Shown piece after piece: positions 17,259-26,418 of a stretch of 38,365 bases of DNA; positions within the stretch are counted from its first letter, which is position 1, and each line of letters opens with the position of its first letter. Source of the DNA: an uncultured Bacilli bacterium (GTDB taxonomy: Bacteria; Bacillota_I; Bacilli_A; RF39; UBA660); NCBI GenBank assembly GCA_947632565.1, contig CANRPT010000010.1, positions 1 through 38,365 of the forward strand. The letters are read 5' to 3'. The notes under the pieces are model-generated. The model searched no databases, was not told the DNA's origin, and worked only from the letters and a program-made list of their open reading frames with translations. A program made the translations under genes and the position numbers.

Positions 17259-17812
17259 AAATTTATTTAGTTAGACATGCCGAAACAGATGCGAATCAAA
17301 ATCATATTATGCAAGGAAGAAGTCAAAACCTACAAATTAATGAAAATGGAGTAAGAAAAGCAAAAGAATTAAAAGAAAAATTAAAAAGTGTTCCTTTTAC
17401 TATCTGTTATACTTCTCCTTTATTAAGAGCTTGGTCTACGGCTATTATTTTAGTAGGAGAACGAGTAGAAATTAAAGAAGATTATCGTTTAATAGAAAGA
17501 GATCTAGGAAACTTAGAAGATAAACCAAGGAATCTTTATGACCAAAATAAATATTGGGATTATGAGTTGAATTCTCATGATGAAGGAGTAGAACCAATTC
17601 AAGATATTTTTAAAAGATGTAACAGTTTTTTAGAGGATATCAAAAATAATTATCAGGAAAATGATACAATACTGATTGTTTCGCACGGTGCTGTGACGAG
17701 ATGTTTGCATCACTTATTAAAAGGAACAAATCGCAAGAAAAATTTATTGGGATTTCCCGTTGAAAATTGCTTTTGCCAAGAATATGAAATTAAGAAGGAG
17801 AATAGAACATGA
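17255..17812 (+). CDS. Histidine phosphatase family protein (phosphoglycerate mutase-like)
   Basis: The N-terminal catalytic motif VRHAETDAN contains the phosphorylated histidine. QGRSQNLQINENG follows, the acid region is RLIERDLGNLE and the second histidine is in VSHGAVTRCLHH near residue 145. At 185 residues it is a small single-domain phosphatase of the GpmB/CobC type. The substrate is not predictable. It overlaps rsmD and the following broken gene by 4 nt each and has AAAAAGGAG upstream. Confidence 0.85.
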   Translation: MKIYLVRHAETDANQNHIMQGRSQNLQINENGVRKAKELKEKLKSVPFTICYTSPLLRAWSTAIILVGERVEIKEDYRLIERDLGNLEDKPRNLYDQNKYWDYELNSHDEGVEPIQDIFKRCNSFLEDIKNNYQENDTILIVSHGAVTRCLHHLLKGTNRKKNLLGFPVENCFCQEYEIKKENRT

Positions 17813-18017
17813 ATTTTATAGATGATTTCGAAACCTTAGGAATCATGGATCGTTTTTCTAATTTATTGCAGGATTATTCTTTTAGTAGAATGCTCGATTA
17901 GAACAAAAAATAGGGAAGAGATTTCAACAGAAAACACAAGAAGATTATCGACATTCTCTTATCTTGTCACTTCGATTAAAAGAAATTAAATATCCTGAAA
18001 AATATCTTTTTCAATAG
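17809..18017 (+). pseudogene. Small frameshifted gene at the end of the rsmD operon
   Basis: An ATG at 17809 with AAGGAG upstream opens 30 codons (MNFIDDFETLGIMDRFSNLL...) and stops at TAG 17899. From 17895 a second frame continues LEQKIGKRFQQKTQEDYRHS and ends at TAG 18015, immediately before the terminator. Joining the two by a one-base shift within 17889-17901 gives a charged helical protein of about 69 residues. I do not recognise it. A real frameshift mutation, a sequencing error or recoding are all possible. Confidence 0.55.
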
Positions 18018-18058
18018 GCAAATTCAAAGATACAAAGCAAGTAGGAATTTGCTTTTTT
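18018..18058 (+). terminator. Rho-independent terminator before hrcA
   Basis: GCAAATTC (18018-18025) pairs with GAATTTGC (18044-18051), followed by six T. Confidence 0.8.
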
Positions 18059-18084
18059 GTTTGTTTTCAAATATTTTGAAAAAA

Positions 18085-18111
18085 TTAGCAATCTTTCTTG
18101 ACAATTGCTAA
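18085..18111. promoter_or_regulatory. Second, degenerate CIRCE-like operator over the -35 of hrcA
   Basis: TTAGCAATC, nine bases, AATTGCTAA: the same 9-9-9 layout as CIRCE (TTAGCACTC-N9-GAGTGCTAA), with one mismatch in the left arm and two in the right. The inner TTAGCAAT/ATTGCTAA arms are perfectly complementary. It covers the -35 hexamer. Confidence 0.55.
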
Positions 18112-18126
18112 TACTAAGAATATAAT
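18098..18126 (+). promoter_or_regulatory. Consensus sigma-A promoter of the hrcA operon
   Basis: TTGACA, 17-bp spacer, TATAAT: perfect to consensus in both hexamers and spacing. Confidence 0.95.
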
Positions 18127-18130
18127 GATA

Positions 18131-18157
18131 TTAGCACTTGAAAAAATATAGTGCTAA
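18131..18157. promoter_or_regulatory. CIRCE operator (HrcA binding site)
   Basis: TTAGCACTT, nine bases, TAGTGCTAA, directly downstream of the -10 and over the expected transcription start. This is the HrcA repressor site, so the operon should be autorepressed and induced by heat. Confidence 0.92.
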
Positions 18158-18169
18158 TAGGAGGTAGTG

Positions 18170-19156
18170 ATGCTAACCGAAAGACAAGAAAAAATTTTAA
18201 AATTAATTGTTACAGAATATATTAAACTAGCAAAACCAGTTGGTTCTAATTTAATCTGTGATGAATTAAAATGTTCTAGTGCTACCGTTCGAAATGAAAT
18301 GGCAGAATTAGAGGAATTAGAACTTCTTGAAAAAACACATACCTCATCCGGTAGAATTCCTAGTGAAAAGGGATATCGTTATTATGTAGACCATTTAATG
18401 AGACCAAAAGAATTAAATGGAGAAGATATGTTAAAACTACAAATTATCTTCAATAACCAACAGTTAGAATTATCTGATTGCTTGAGTGAAAGTCTAAAAT
18501 TAATCTCTGATATGACAAATTATACTTCTATTGTGTTAGGAGAAACTTCTCATGAGAATAAATTAAAAGAAATTAATGTAGTTCCTATTGATACAGAAAA
18601 TTTAGTAGTAATTGTCATTACTGATCAAGGACATGTAGAAAACAAAAAAATATCCTTTAAAAATGTGTCCCTAGAGGAAATTAAAAAAACTGTATCTTTA
18701 ATTAATGAACTAATTGTAGGAACTCCGATTGATGAAGTAAGTACCAAACTAGAATTTGAAATTAAACCAATTATTAGTAGATATGTCAAAGAACATGAAG
18801 TTGTTTATAATACTTTCTATCAAGTATTTCAAGAATTTTCTAATAAAAACCTAAATGTAGTTGGAAAAAATAATATTTTAAAACAACCAGAATTTAATAA
18901 TATAGAGAAAATACAAGATATTTTTGGAAAATTAGAAAATAAAGAAGAAATCATTAATAGTATAAAAGAAGAGAATAATGATATTAAAATTTATATCGGA
19001 AAAGAAAATAATTTAGATGATGATGTAGCAATTATTAAAACAAAATATCATACCAAAGATCAAGAAGGAACCATTGCGATTGTTGGTCCAAAAAGAATGG
19101 ATTATGATAGAGTAGTTACCCTTCTAGATTATATTAAACAAAAGATTGAACAGTAA
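18170..19156 (+). CDS. hrcA: Heat-inducible transcription repressor HrcA
   Basis: HrcA binds CIRCE and represses the class I heat-shock genes. The N-terminal winged helix (LTERQEKILKLIVTEYIKLAKPVGS, CSSATVRNEMAELEELELL, THTSSGRIPSEKGYRYYVD) is textbook. A GAF-like domain follows, containing the family's dimerisation region. ATG 18170 is preferred over GTG 18167 because AGGAGGT is better spaced. The protein is 328 residues, normal for the family. First gene of the operon, downstream of two CIRCE-type sites. Confidence 0.96.
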   Translation: MLTERQEKILKLIVTEYIKLAKPVGSNLICDELKCSSATVRNEMAELEELELLEKTHTSSGRIPSEKGYRYYVDHLMRPKELNGEDMLKLQIIFNNQQLELSDCLSESLKLISDMTNYTSIVLGETSHENKLKEINVVPIDTENLVVIVITDQGHVENKKISFKNVSLEEIKKTVSLINELIVGTPIDEVSTKLEFEIKPIISRYVKEHEVVYNTFYQVFQEFSNKNLNVVGKNNILKQPEFNNIEKIQDIFGKLENKEEIINSIKEENNDIKIYIGKENNLDDDVAIIKTKYHTKDQEGTIAIVGPKRMDYDRVVTLLDYIKQKIEQ

Positions 19157-19168
19157 GGAAGGAGAATT

Positions 19169-21609
<2,441 letters not shown>

Positions 21610-21618
21610 AAGCAAAGA

Positions 21619-21653
21619 AATACTAAGTTCTAGGGATACTAGAACTTAGTATT
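21619..21653. repeat. Strong 15-bp hairpin between dnaK and pepF
   Basis: AATACTAAGTTCTAG and its exact complement enclose a 5-base loop (GGATA). The tract after it (TGTTAGT) is not T-rich enough for an efficient terminator. It may be a partial terminator or an mRNA-stabilising or processing structure that lowers pepF and dnaJ output relative to dnaK. Confidence 0.75.
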
Positions 21654-21674
21654 TGTTAGTAAAAAGGAGAACCT

Positions 21675-23468
21675 ATGGAAAAAGAAATACTACGTAGTGA
21701 ACAAAAACAAGAAGATACTTGGAACTTGGAGAGTATTTATGAAACGAAAGAAAAATATTTGAAAGAACAAGAAGAAGTAAAAAAATTCATGAAAAAGTTT
21801 TCCAAATATCAAGGTTGTGTAGGAAAAAGTAGTAAAAATTTATTAGAAGTATTAGAATTAGATCAAACAATCGAAAGAAAAATGCAGAAGATGTCTAACT
21901 ATGCTTATCGTAAGTATGATGAAGATTTATCGAATGTTGCGAGTCAAGAATTAGTGGGTTCTTTTGATCAATTATATGCAGAGTATAGTAAAAATGGGTC
22001 TTTTCTAGTTCCAGAAATTTTAAAAATAGATGAAAAAACCATTCAAAAATTTATTCAAGAAGAACCAAAATTAAAAGAATATGAATTGTTACTCCAAAGA
22101 ATATTTAGAAATAAACCTCATATTCTATCAGAGCAAGAAGAAAAAATCTTATCTTCTATGCAAATGGTTTTAGGAGAACCTGAAAAAATAGCGGGAATTA
22201 TTCGAAATTCTGAACTGCAATTTGGAACAATTCTTGATAGTAACCAACAGGAAGTCAAACTAAATAATGAAAATCTTATGGTTTATCTAAAAAGTCCCGA
22301 TCGAAGAGTTCGTAAAGATACCTTTGAAACCTTCTATCAAAATTATGCAAACTATAAAGAAACTTTAGCTGAAACCTTACAAGGGCATGTAATGGCACTA
22401 GCAACTAGTGCGAAATTAAGAGGCTTTTCTAGCAGTAAGGAAGCGAGTCTATTTCAAAATAGAGTCAATCCGAAAGTTTATAATAATTTAATTGAAGCAG
22501 TACATGAAAAAATGGATATTGTTTATCACTATTTTCAATTAAAAAAAGAAGTATTACAGTTGGATGATTTTTGCCTTTATGATACTTATGTTAATTTAGA
22601 GTCTAGTAGTGATAAAACCTATACTTATGAAGAAGCAAAAAAGATTGTTTTAGATGTCGTTCAGGTATTTGGAAAAGAATATCAAGAAAAAATCAAAGAA
22701 GCATTTGATCATCGTTGGATTGATGTTTATCCGAATAAAGCAAAACGTGGGGGAGCTTATTCGGCAGGAAGTTATGATACGATTCCTTTTGTGTTGTTGA
22801 ATTATCAAGGAAATTATCACGATGTATCAACCATTGCACATGAATTAGGACACTCTATGCATACCTATTATTCTAACCATAGTAATCCTTATCTATATAG
22901 CGGGTATAAAATTTTTGTTGCAGAAGTAGCATCTACCGTAAATGAAATGTTATTTAATTACTATATGTTGGAACATGCAAAAACCAAGGAAGAAAAACGT
23001 GCTATCTTAAGTGAAATGATGGACTTATTCAAAAGTACTATCTATCGTCAAACCATGTTTAGTGAATTTGAAGATTTTATTTTTGCAGAATATGAGAAGG
23101 GGCATGTCTTAACCAATGAATTATTATCCAACAAATATTATGAATTAAATCAAGAATATTTTGGTAAAGATGTAAGAATTAACGATGAAATTCGTTATGA
23201 ATGGGAAAGAATTCCACATTTCTATTATGATTTTTATGTTTATCAATATGCTACAGGATTATCCGCAGCTTGCTATATTGTTAATAGAATTCGAAAGAAA
23301 GAAGAAAATGCAGTTACAGATTATTTAAACTTTCTAAAAACAGGAGATTCTATGGATCCAGTAGAAGAGTTAAAGGTAGCTGGTGTAGATATGTATGATA
23401 AAAAAGTAATAGAAAAGGCCTTGGATATGTTCCAAGAATTAATTGATGAATATAAATCCTTGATGTAA
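21675..23468 (+). CDS. pepF: Oligoendopeptidase F (M3B metallopeptidase)
   Basis: PepF cuts short peptides in the cytoplasm with zinc. The active-site motif [12 protein letters not shown] (HEXXH) lies near residue 392. The family features [11 protein letters not shown] upstream and the third ligand region [11 protein letters not shown] about 25 residues downstream are present. 597 residues, full length. AAAAAGGAG start. It lies between dnaK and dnaJ, where Bacillus has no gene, and is separated from dnaK by a strong hairpin. It may be read partly from the heat-shock promoter and could help remove peptides from damaged proteins (inference). Confidence 0.93.
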   Translation: MEKEILRSEQKQEDTWNLESIYETKEKYLKEQEEVKKFMKKFSKYQGCVGKSSKNLLEVLELDQTIERKMQKMSNYAYRKYDEDLSNVASQELVGSFDQLYAEYSKNGSFLVPEILKIDEKTIQKFIQEEPKLKEYELLLQRIFRNKPHILSEQEEKILSSMQMVLGEPEKIAGIIRNSELQFGTILDSNQQEVKLNNENLMVYLKSPDRRVRKDTFETFYQNYANYKETLAETLQGHVMALATSAKLRGFSSSKEASLFQNRVNPKVYNNLIEAVHEKMDIVYHYFQLKKEVLQLDDFCLYDTYVNLESSSDKTYTYEEAKKIVLDVVQVFGKEYQEKIKEAFDHRWIDVYPNKAKRGGAYSAGSYDTIPFVLLNYQGNYHDVSTIAHELGHSMHTYYSNHSNPYLYSGYKIFVAEVASTVNEMLFNYYMLEHAKTKEEKRAILSEMMDLFKSTIYRQTMFSEFEDFIFAEYEKGHVLTNELLSNKYYELNQEYFGKDVRINDEIRYEWERIPHFYYDFYVYQYATGLSAACYIVNRIRKKEENAVTDYLNFLKTGDSMDPVEELKVAGVDMYDKKVIEKALDMFQELIDEYKSLM

Positions 23469-23479
23469 GGGGTGAAATA

Positions 23480-24604
23480 ATGGATAAAAAAGATTATTAT
23501 GAAGTCTTGGGAGTTAGTAAAACTGCTAGTCAAGATGAAATTAAAAGTGCTTTTAGACATTTAGCGAAAAAATACCATCCAGATGTCAGTAAGGAACCAG
23601 ATGCAGAAGCCAAATTTAAAGAAATACAAGAAGCTTATGCCGTTCTATCGGATGAAGAAAAAAGAAAACAATATGATCAGTTTGGTCATGCTGCCTTCCA
23701 AAATGGTGCTGGTGGAGCAGGGGGATTTGGAGGATTTGATTTTTCTGGATTCGACTATGGTGATATCTTTGATAACATTTTTGGAAGTTTTGGGGGAGGT
23801 TTTTCTTCTCGTTCAGGAGGAAGTAGAGCTCGTCGTGGAAGCGATTCCTTAATGCGAATGAAATTATCCTTTGAAGAAGCCGTTTTTGGATGCAAAAAGG
23901 ATATTCAATTAGATATCACAGAAAGATGTCCAGATTGTGATGGAGCTGGTGGCTTTGGCGAAAAAACTTGTGACCAATGTCATGGAAGTGGAACGATAAC
24001 CAGTGAGCAACATACCATTTTTGGAAGTTTCTTATCTAAAACAACTTGTCCAAAGTGTAAAGGAGAAGGAAAAAGTTATGAAAGAACTTGTTCGAAATGT
24101 CATGGAAATGGTCAAGTAAGAGTGAATAAAGAAATTGAAGTTAAAATCCCAGCAGGAGTAGATACTGGAAGTCGATTAAAATTATCTGGAAAAGGTGCTG
24201 CCGGTACGAATGGTGGTCCTAATGGAGATTTATATATCGAATTTCAAGTTTTAGAACACGATTACTTTGTTCGTGATGAAAATGATATTTACATTGAAGC
24301 TCCTATCACGATTACAGAGGCTGTATTAGGATGCAAAAAGGAAATTCCTACTTTATATGGTAATGTCACGTTATCGATTCCAGCAGGAAGTGAATCTGGT
24401 GAAAAGCATCGTATCAAAGGAAAAGGAATTAATAATGAGACCACTCGTAAAAAGGGTGATATGTATATTGTTTTAAAGATTGTTACGCCAAAGAAACTTT
24501 CGAAAGAACAAAAAAGTTTATTAGAAGAATTATCTAAAACAGATTTAACCGATGATGATGATATAAAAAATTTTACGAAGTTTGTTAGAAAAAATGAGAA
24601 ATAA
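23480..24604 (+). CDS. dnaJ: Co-chaperone DnaJ (Hsp40)
   Basis: DnaJ delivers substrates to DnaK and stimulates its ATPase. The J domain has KKYHPDVSK with the HPD motif near residue 33. A Gly/Phe-rich linker follows at about 75-120. Four zinc-finger repeats are complete ([32 protein letters not shown]). Two C-terminal beta domains follow. 374 residues, a full class I DnaJ. It lies 11 bp after pepF with GGGGTG upstream. Confidence 0.97.
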   Translation: MDKKDYYEVLGVSKTASQDEIKSAFRHLAKKYHPDVSKEPDAEAKFKEIQEAYAVLSDEEKRKQYDQFGHAAFQNGAGGAGGFGGFDFSGFDYGDIFDNIFGSFGGGFSSRSGGSRARRGSDSLMRMKLSFEEAVFGCKKDIQLDITERCPDCDGAGGFGEKTCDQCHGSGTITSEQHTIFGSFLSKTTCPKCKGEGKSYERTCSKCHGNGQVRVNKEIEVKIPAGVDTGSRLKLSGKGAAGTNGGPNGDLYIEFQVLEHDYFVRDENDIYIEAPITITEAVLGCKKEIPTLYGNVTLSIPAGSESGEKHRIKGKGINNETTRKKGDMYIVLKIVTPKKLSKEQKSLLEELSKTDLTDDDDIKNFTKFVRKNEK

Positions 24605-24607
24605 GAA

Positions 24608-24644
24608 AACCAGTAAATTCATTAGAGTTTACTGGTTATTTTTT
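24608..24644. terminator. Bidirectional terminator between dnaJ and rarA
   Basis: AACCAGTAAA and TTTACTGGTT form a perfect 10-bp stem with T-tracts on the plus strand and a shorter one on the minus strand. It overlaps the last codons of rarA and ends both convergent genes. Confidence 0.85.
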
Positions 24645-25861
24645 TCACTTTCTTTTAATTTTTCTAATTTTTCATCAATTTGTTTTAACATTCTTTCATT
24701 CGGAGAAGTATCTTGAGGAATATAATATTTTTTATGGAGTAGGTTATCAGGTAAATACTGTTGTACTACAAAATGATTTGGATACTCGTGAGGATATTTA
24801 TAAATAGTAGAATGAATTTTAATAGTATCAGGAACATCTCCGCATCTACCAGTTTCTACATCACTAATAGCGGAATCAATTGCCATAATTGCAGAATTTG
24901 ATTTTGGAGATAGGGCCATTTGAATTACAATTTCTCCAAGTGGAATTCTAGCTTCTGGAAGTCCCACTAATTCGCTTGCTGAAATGGCTGCCATTACTCT
25001 AGGCCCGATTTCTGGATTGGCAAGGCCAATATCCTCATAAGCAATTACACTCATTCTACGGTAAATACTATCTAAATCTCCAACTTCTATTAATCTAGCT
25101 AAATAATGTAGAGAGGCATCTACATCACTTCCACGAATCGATTTTTGAAAGGCAGAAAGCATATCATAATGACCAGATTCATCATGATCAGATACGAAAA
25201 CAGGTTTACTATTAATAGATTTAATCAGATCAATATCTATTTTCTTTTGATTACTGGAATAATAAGCTAGCTCTAATAAATTATAAGCATACCTTAAATC
25301 ATTTCCCGCTAAAGAAGCAATATAAGAAATAGCCTCATCATCGATTTGAATTCCTTTTAAATCATCCTGTTTAATAGCCCTTTTTAATCCAGTTATAATA
25401 TCATCTTTCTCTAAATCTTTTAATTCAAAAATATGACATCTACTACGAATTGCAGGATTGATTTTGAAATAAGGATTGGAAGTAGTCATACCAATCAAAG
25501 TGATTAAACCACTTTCTAATTGTGGTAATAATAAATCTTGTTTATCTTTGTTTAAACGATGAATCTCATCCATAATTAAAACTAGGCCATCATACATTTT
25601 TGCTTCTTCTACTACGACATCAAAATCTTTTTTTGTATTCATCGTAGCATTTAAAAAGCGATAGCGGACTCCTAAATCTTTTACGATAGCATTTGCGATA
25701 GAAGTTTTTCCAATTCCGGGTTTTCCATATAAGATCATAGAAAATATTTTTTTATTTTCTACTAGATTTCTTAATATTTTTCCTTTTCCTAATAAATGTT
25801 TTTGACCAATTACTTCATCAATGGAATTCGGAGCAAGTTTCAAAGCTAAAGGTTTTTCCAT
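24629..25861 (-). CDS. rarA: Replication-associated recombination protein A (RarA/MgsA AAA+ ATPase)
   Basis: RarA is a clamp-loader-like AAA+ ATPase that acts at blocked replication forks. It starts MEKPLALKLAPNSIDEVIGQKHLLG; Walker A is GKPGIGKTS near residue 47 and Walker B LIMDEIHRL near 94. TTSNP is at sensor 1, and the tetramerisation domain with AYEDIGLANP and the EARIPLGE region is in the C-terminal half. 410 residues, full length. AGGTGAT site. Its upstream edge borders the invertible segment, and the N-terminal TasA-like ORF points toward it on the same strand. Confidence 0.93.
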   Translation of the reverse strand: MEKPLALKLAPNSIDEVIGQKHLLGKGKILRNLVENKKIFSMILYGKPGIGKTSIANAIVKDLGVRYRFLNATMNTKKDFDVVVEEAKMYDGLVLIMDEIHRLNKDKQDLLLPQLESGLITLIGMTTSNPYFKINPAIRSRCHIFELKDLEKDDIITGLKRAIKQDDLKGIQIDDEAISYIASLAGNDLRYAYNLLELAYYSSNQKKIDIDLIKSINSKPVFVSDHDESGHYDMLSAFQKSIRGSDVDASLHYLARLIEVGDLDSIYRRMSVIAYEDIGLANPEIGPRVMAAISASELVGLPEARIPLGEIVIQMALSPKSNSAIMAIDSAISDVETGRCGDVPDTIKIHSTIYKYPHEYPNHFVVQQYLPDNLLHKKYYIPQDTSPNERMLKQIDEKLEKLKESEKNNQ

Positions 25862-25926
25862 TTCATATCACCTATATTTATTTTATCAAAAATTGAAACA
25901 AAATACTATCTCTTATCTAAAAACTA

Positions 25927-25935
25927 TGTTATACT
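25927..25935 (+). promoter_or_regulatory. Possible fixed promoter pointing into the invertible segment
   Basis: TGTTATACT is an extended -10 (TG-N-TATACT) on the plus strand, about 21 bp outside the left inverted repeat. In the flipped state it would lie about 80 bp before the TasA-like start codon and could drive the whole gene. No clear -35. Confidence 0.35.
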
Positions 25936-25939
25936 TAAC

Positions 25940-26350
25940 TTAATAAAATAAGGTATCTAAGTTAGATAATAAGAAGCTATCAGAATAACCTTGATTGTCC
26001 TTTTCGAAGGACATTTTTATATTGTTGAGTGGTACTTGATTTTGAATACTTTCATCTAGTTCCAAACGAATTTGATATTTTGCTGTAACATTACCAGTAT
26101 TGGTAACGGTAAATTCATACGGAGTAGTATTTAAACCTTGTTCGTTGGTCATAGGATAAGCATTTTGAATGTTTATGGTATCTGTTTTCTTTTTGTATTC
26201 TACTTCCAAATTACCGGTATACATCACATACTGTTTTCCTTTGGCAGTAGTCGTTAAATAAGAATAACTAACTCCTACAATTCCTAAAAATAGAATGACA
26301 AATAAAATACTAAAAATGAGATAAAAATATTTCTTTTTTAATTTTTTCAT
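25940..26350 (-). CDS. TasA/camelysin-like surface protein, N-terminal half (cut off by inversion)
   Basis: The 136-residue product has a basic start (MKKLKKKYF), a hydrophobic signal/anchor at about 8-30 (ending VGVSYSYLTTTAKGKQ) and the start of a TasA-like beta domain (EFTVTNTGNVTAKYQIRLE). It ends SNL then DTLFY and stop, in the middle of the domain. The missing continuation lies head-to-head on the plus strand from 26408, where SNL-E-TNLVFTKN opens. The coding sequence includes the left inverted repeat. AAAAAAAGGAG gives a strong start. As it stands it encodes a truncated anchored fragment. Confidence 0.75.
   Translation of the reverse strand: MKKLKKKYFYLIFSILFVILFLGIVGVSYSYLTTTAKGKQYVMYTGNLEVEYKKKTDTINIQNAYPMTNEQGLNTTPYEFTVTNTGNVTAKYQIRLELDESIQNQVPLNNIKMSFEKDNQGYSDSFLLSNLDTLFY
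25956..25977 (-). repeat. Left inverted repeat of the invertible segment
   Basis: TCTAAGTTAGATA at 25956-25968 plus a 9-bp flank. It matches the complement of 26397-26418 at 19 of 22 positions, the first 13 being identical. It lies within a near-perfect palindrome, TATCTAAGTTAGATA (25954-25968). Confidence 0.75.
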
Positions 26351-26372
26351 TTTATGAAACTCCTTTTTTTCA

Positions 26373-26387
26373 TTTAGATTATCTAAA
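26373..26387. repeat. Palindrome upstream of the TasA-like start
   Basis: TTTAGATTATCTAAA is a perfect 7-1-7 palindrome sharing the ATCTAA word with both inverted repeats. It lies between the right repeat and the ribosome binding site and could bind the same recombinase or a regulator. Confidence 0.4.
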
Positions 26388-26396
26388 TTTTTCTTA

Positions 26397-26418
26397 GTTT
26401 CTAAGTATCTAACTTAGA
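26397..26418 (+). repeat. Right inverted repeat of the invertible segment
   Basis: TATCTAACTTAGA (26406-26418) is the exact complement of 25956-25968. It sits inside a larger dyad: TTAGTTTCTAAG (26394-26405) and CTTAGAAACTAA (26413-26424) are perfect 12-bp arms around TATCTAA, the layout of a site-specific recombination site. Confidence 0.75.

Larger units (their letters stand above)
25956..26418. other. Predicted invertible DNA segment (phase switch), OFF orientation
   Basis: The 463 bp are bounded by inverted repeats. They contain the ribosome binding site, start codon and first 131 codons of a TasA-like surface protein on the minus strand. Inverting the segment places those codons on the plus strand in frame with the long headless reading frame from 26417, crossing at TCT-AAC-TTA-GA. 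The reunited domain then reads TasA-like throughout (SNLETNLVFTKN ... LKPGES-type loop ... YGIKLWIDINAGNE). The frame match and the domain continuity are seen directly; active inversion is inferred. Confidence 0.72.
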
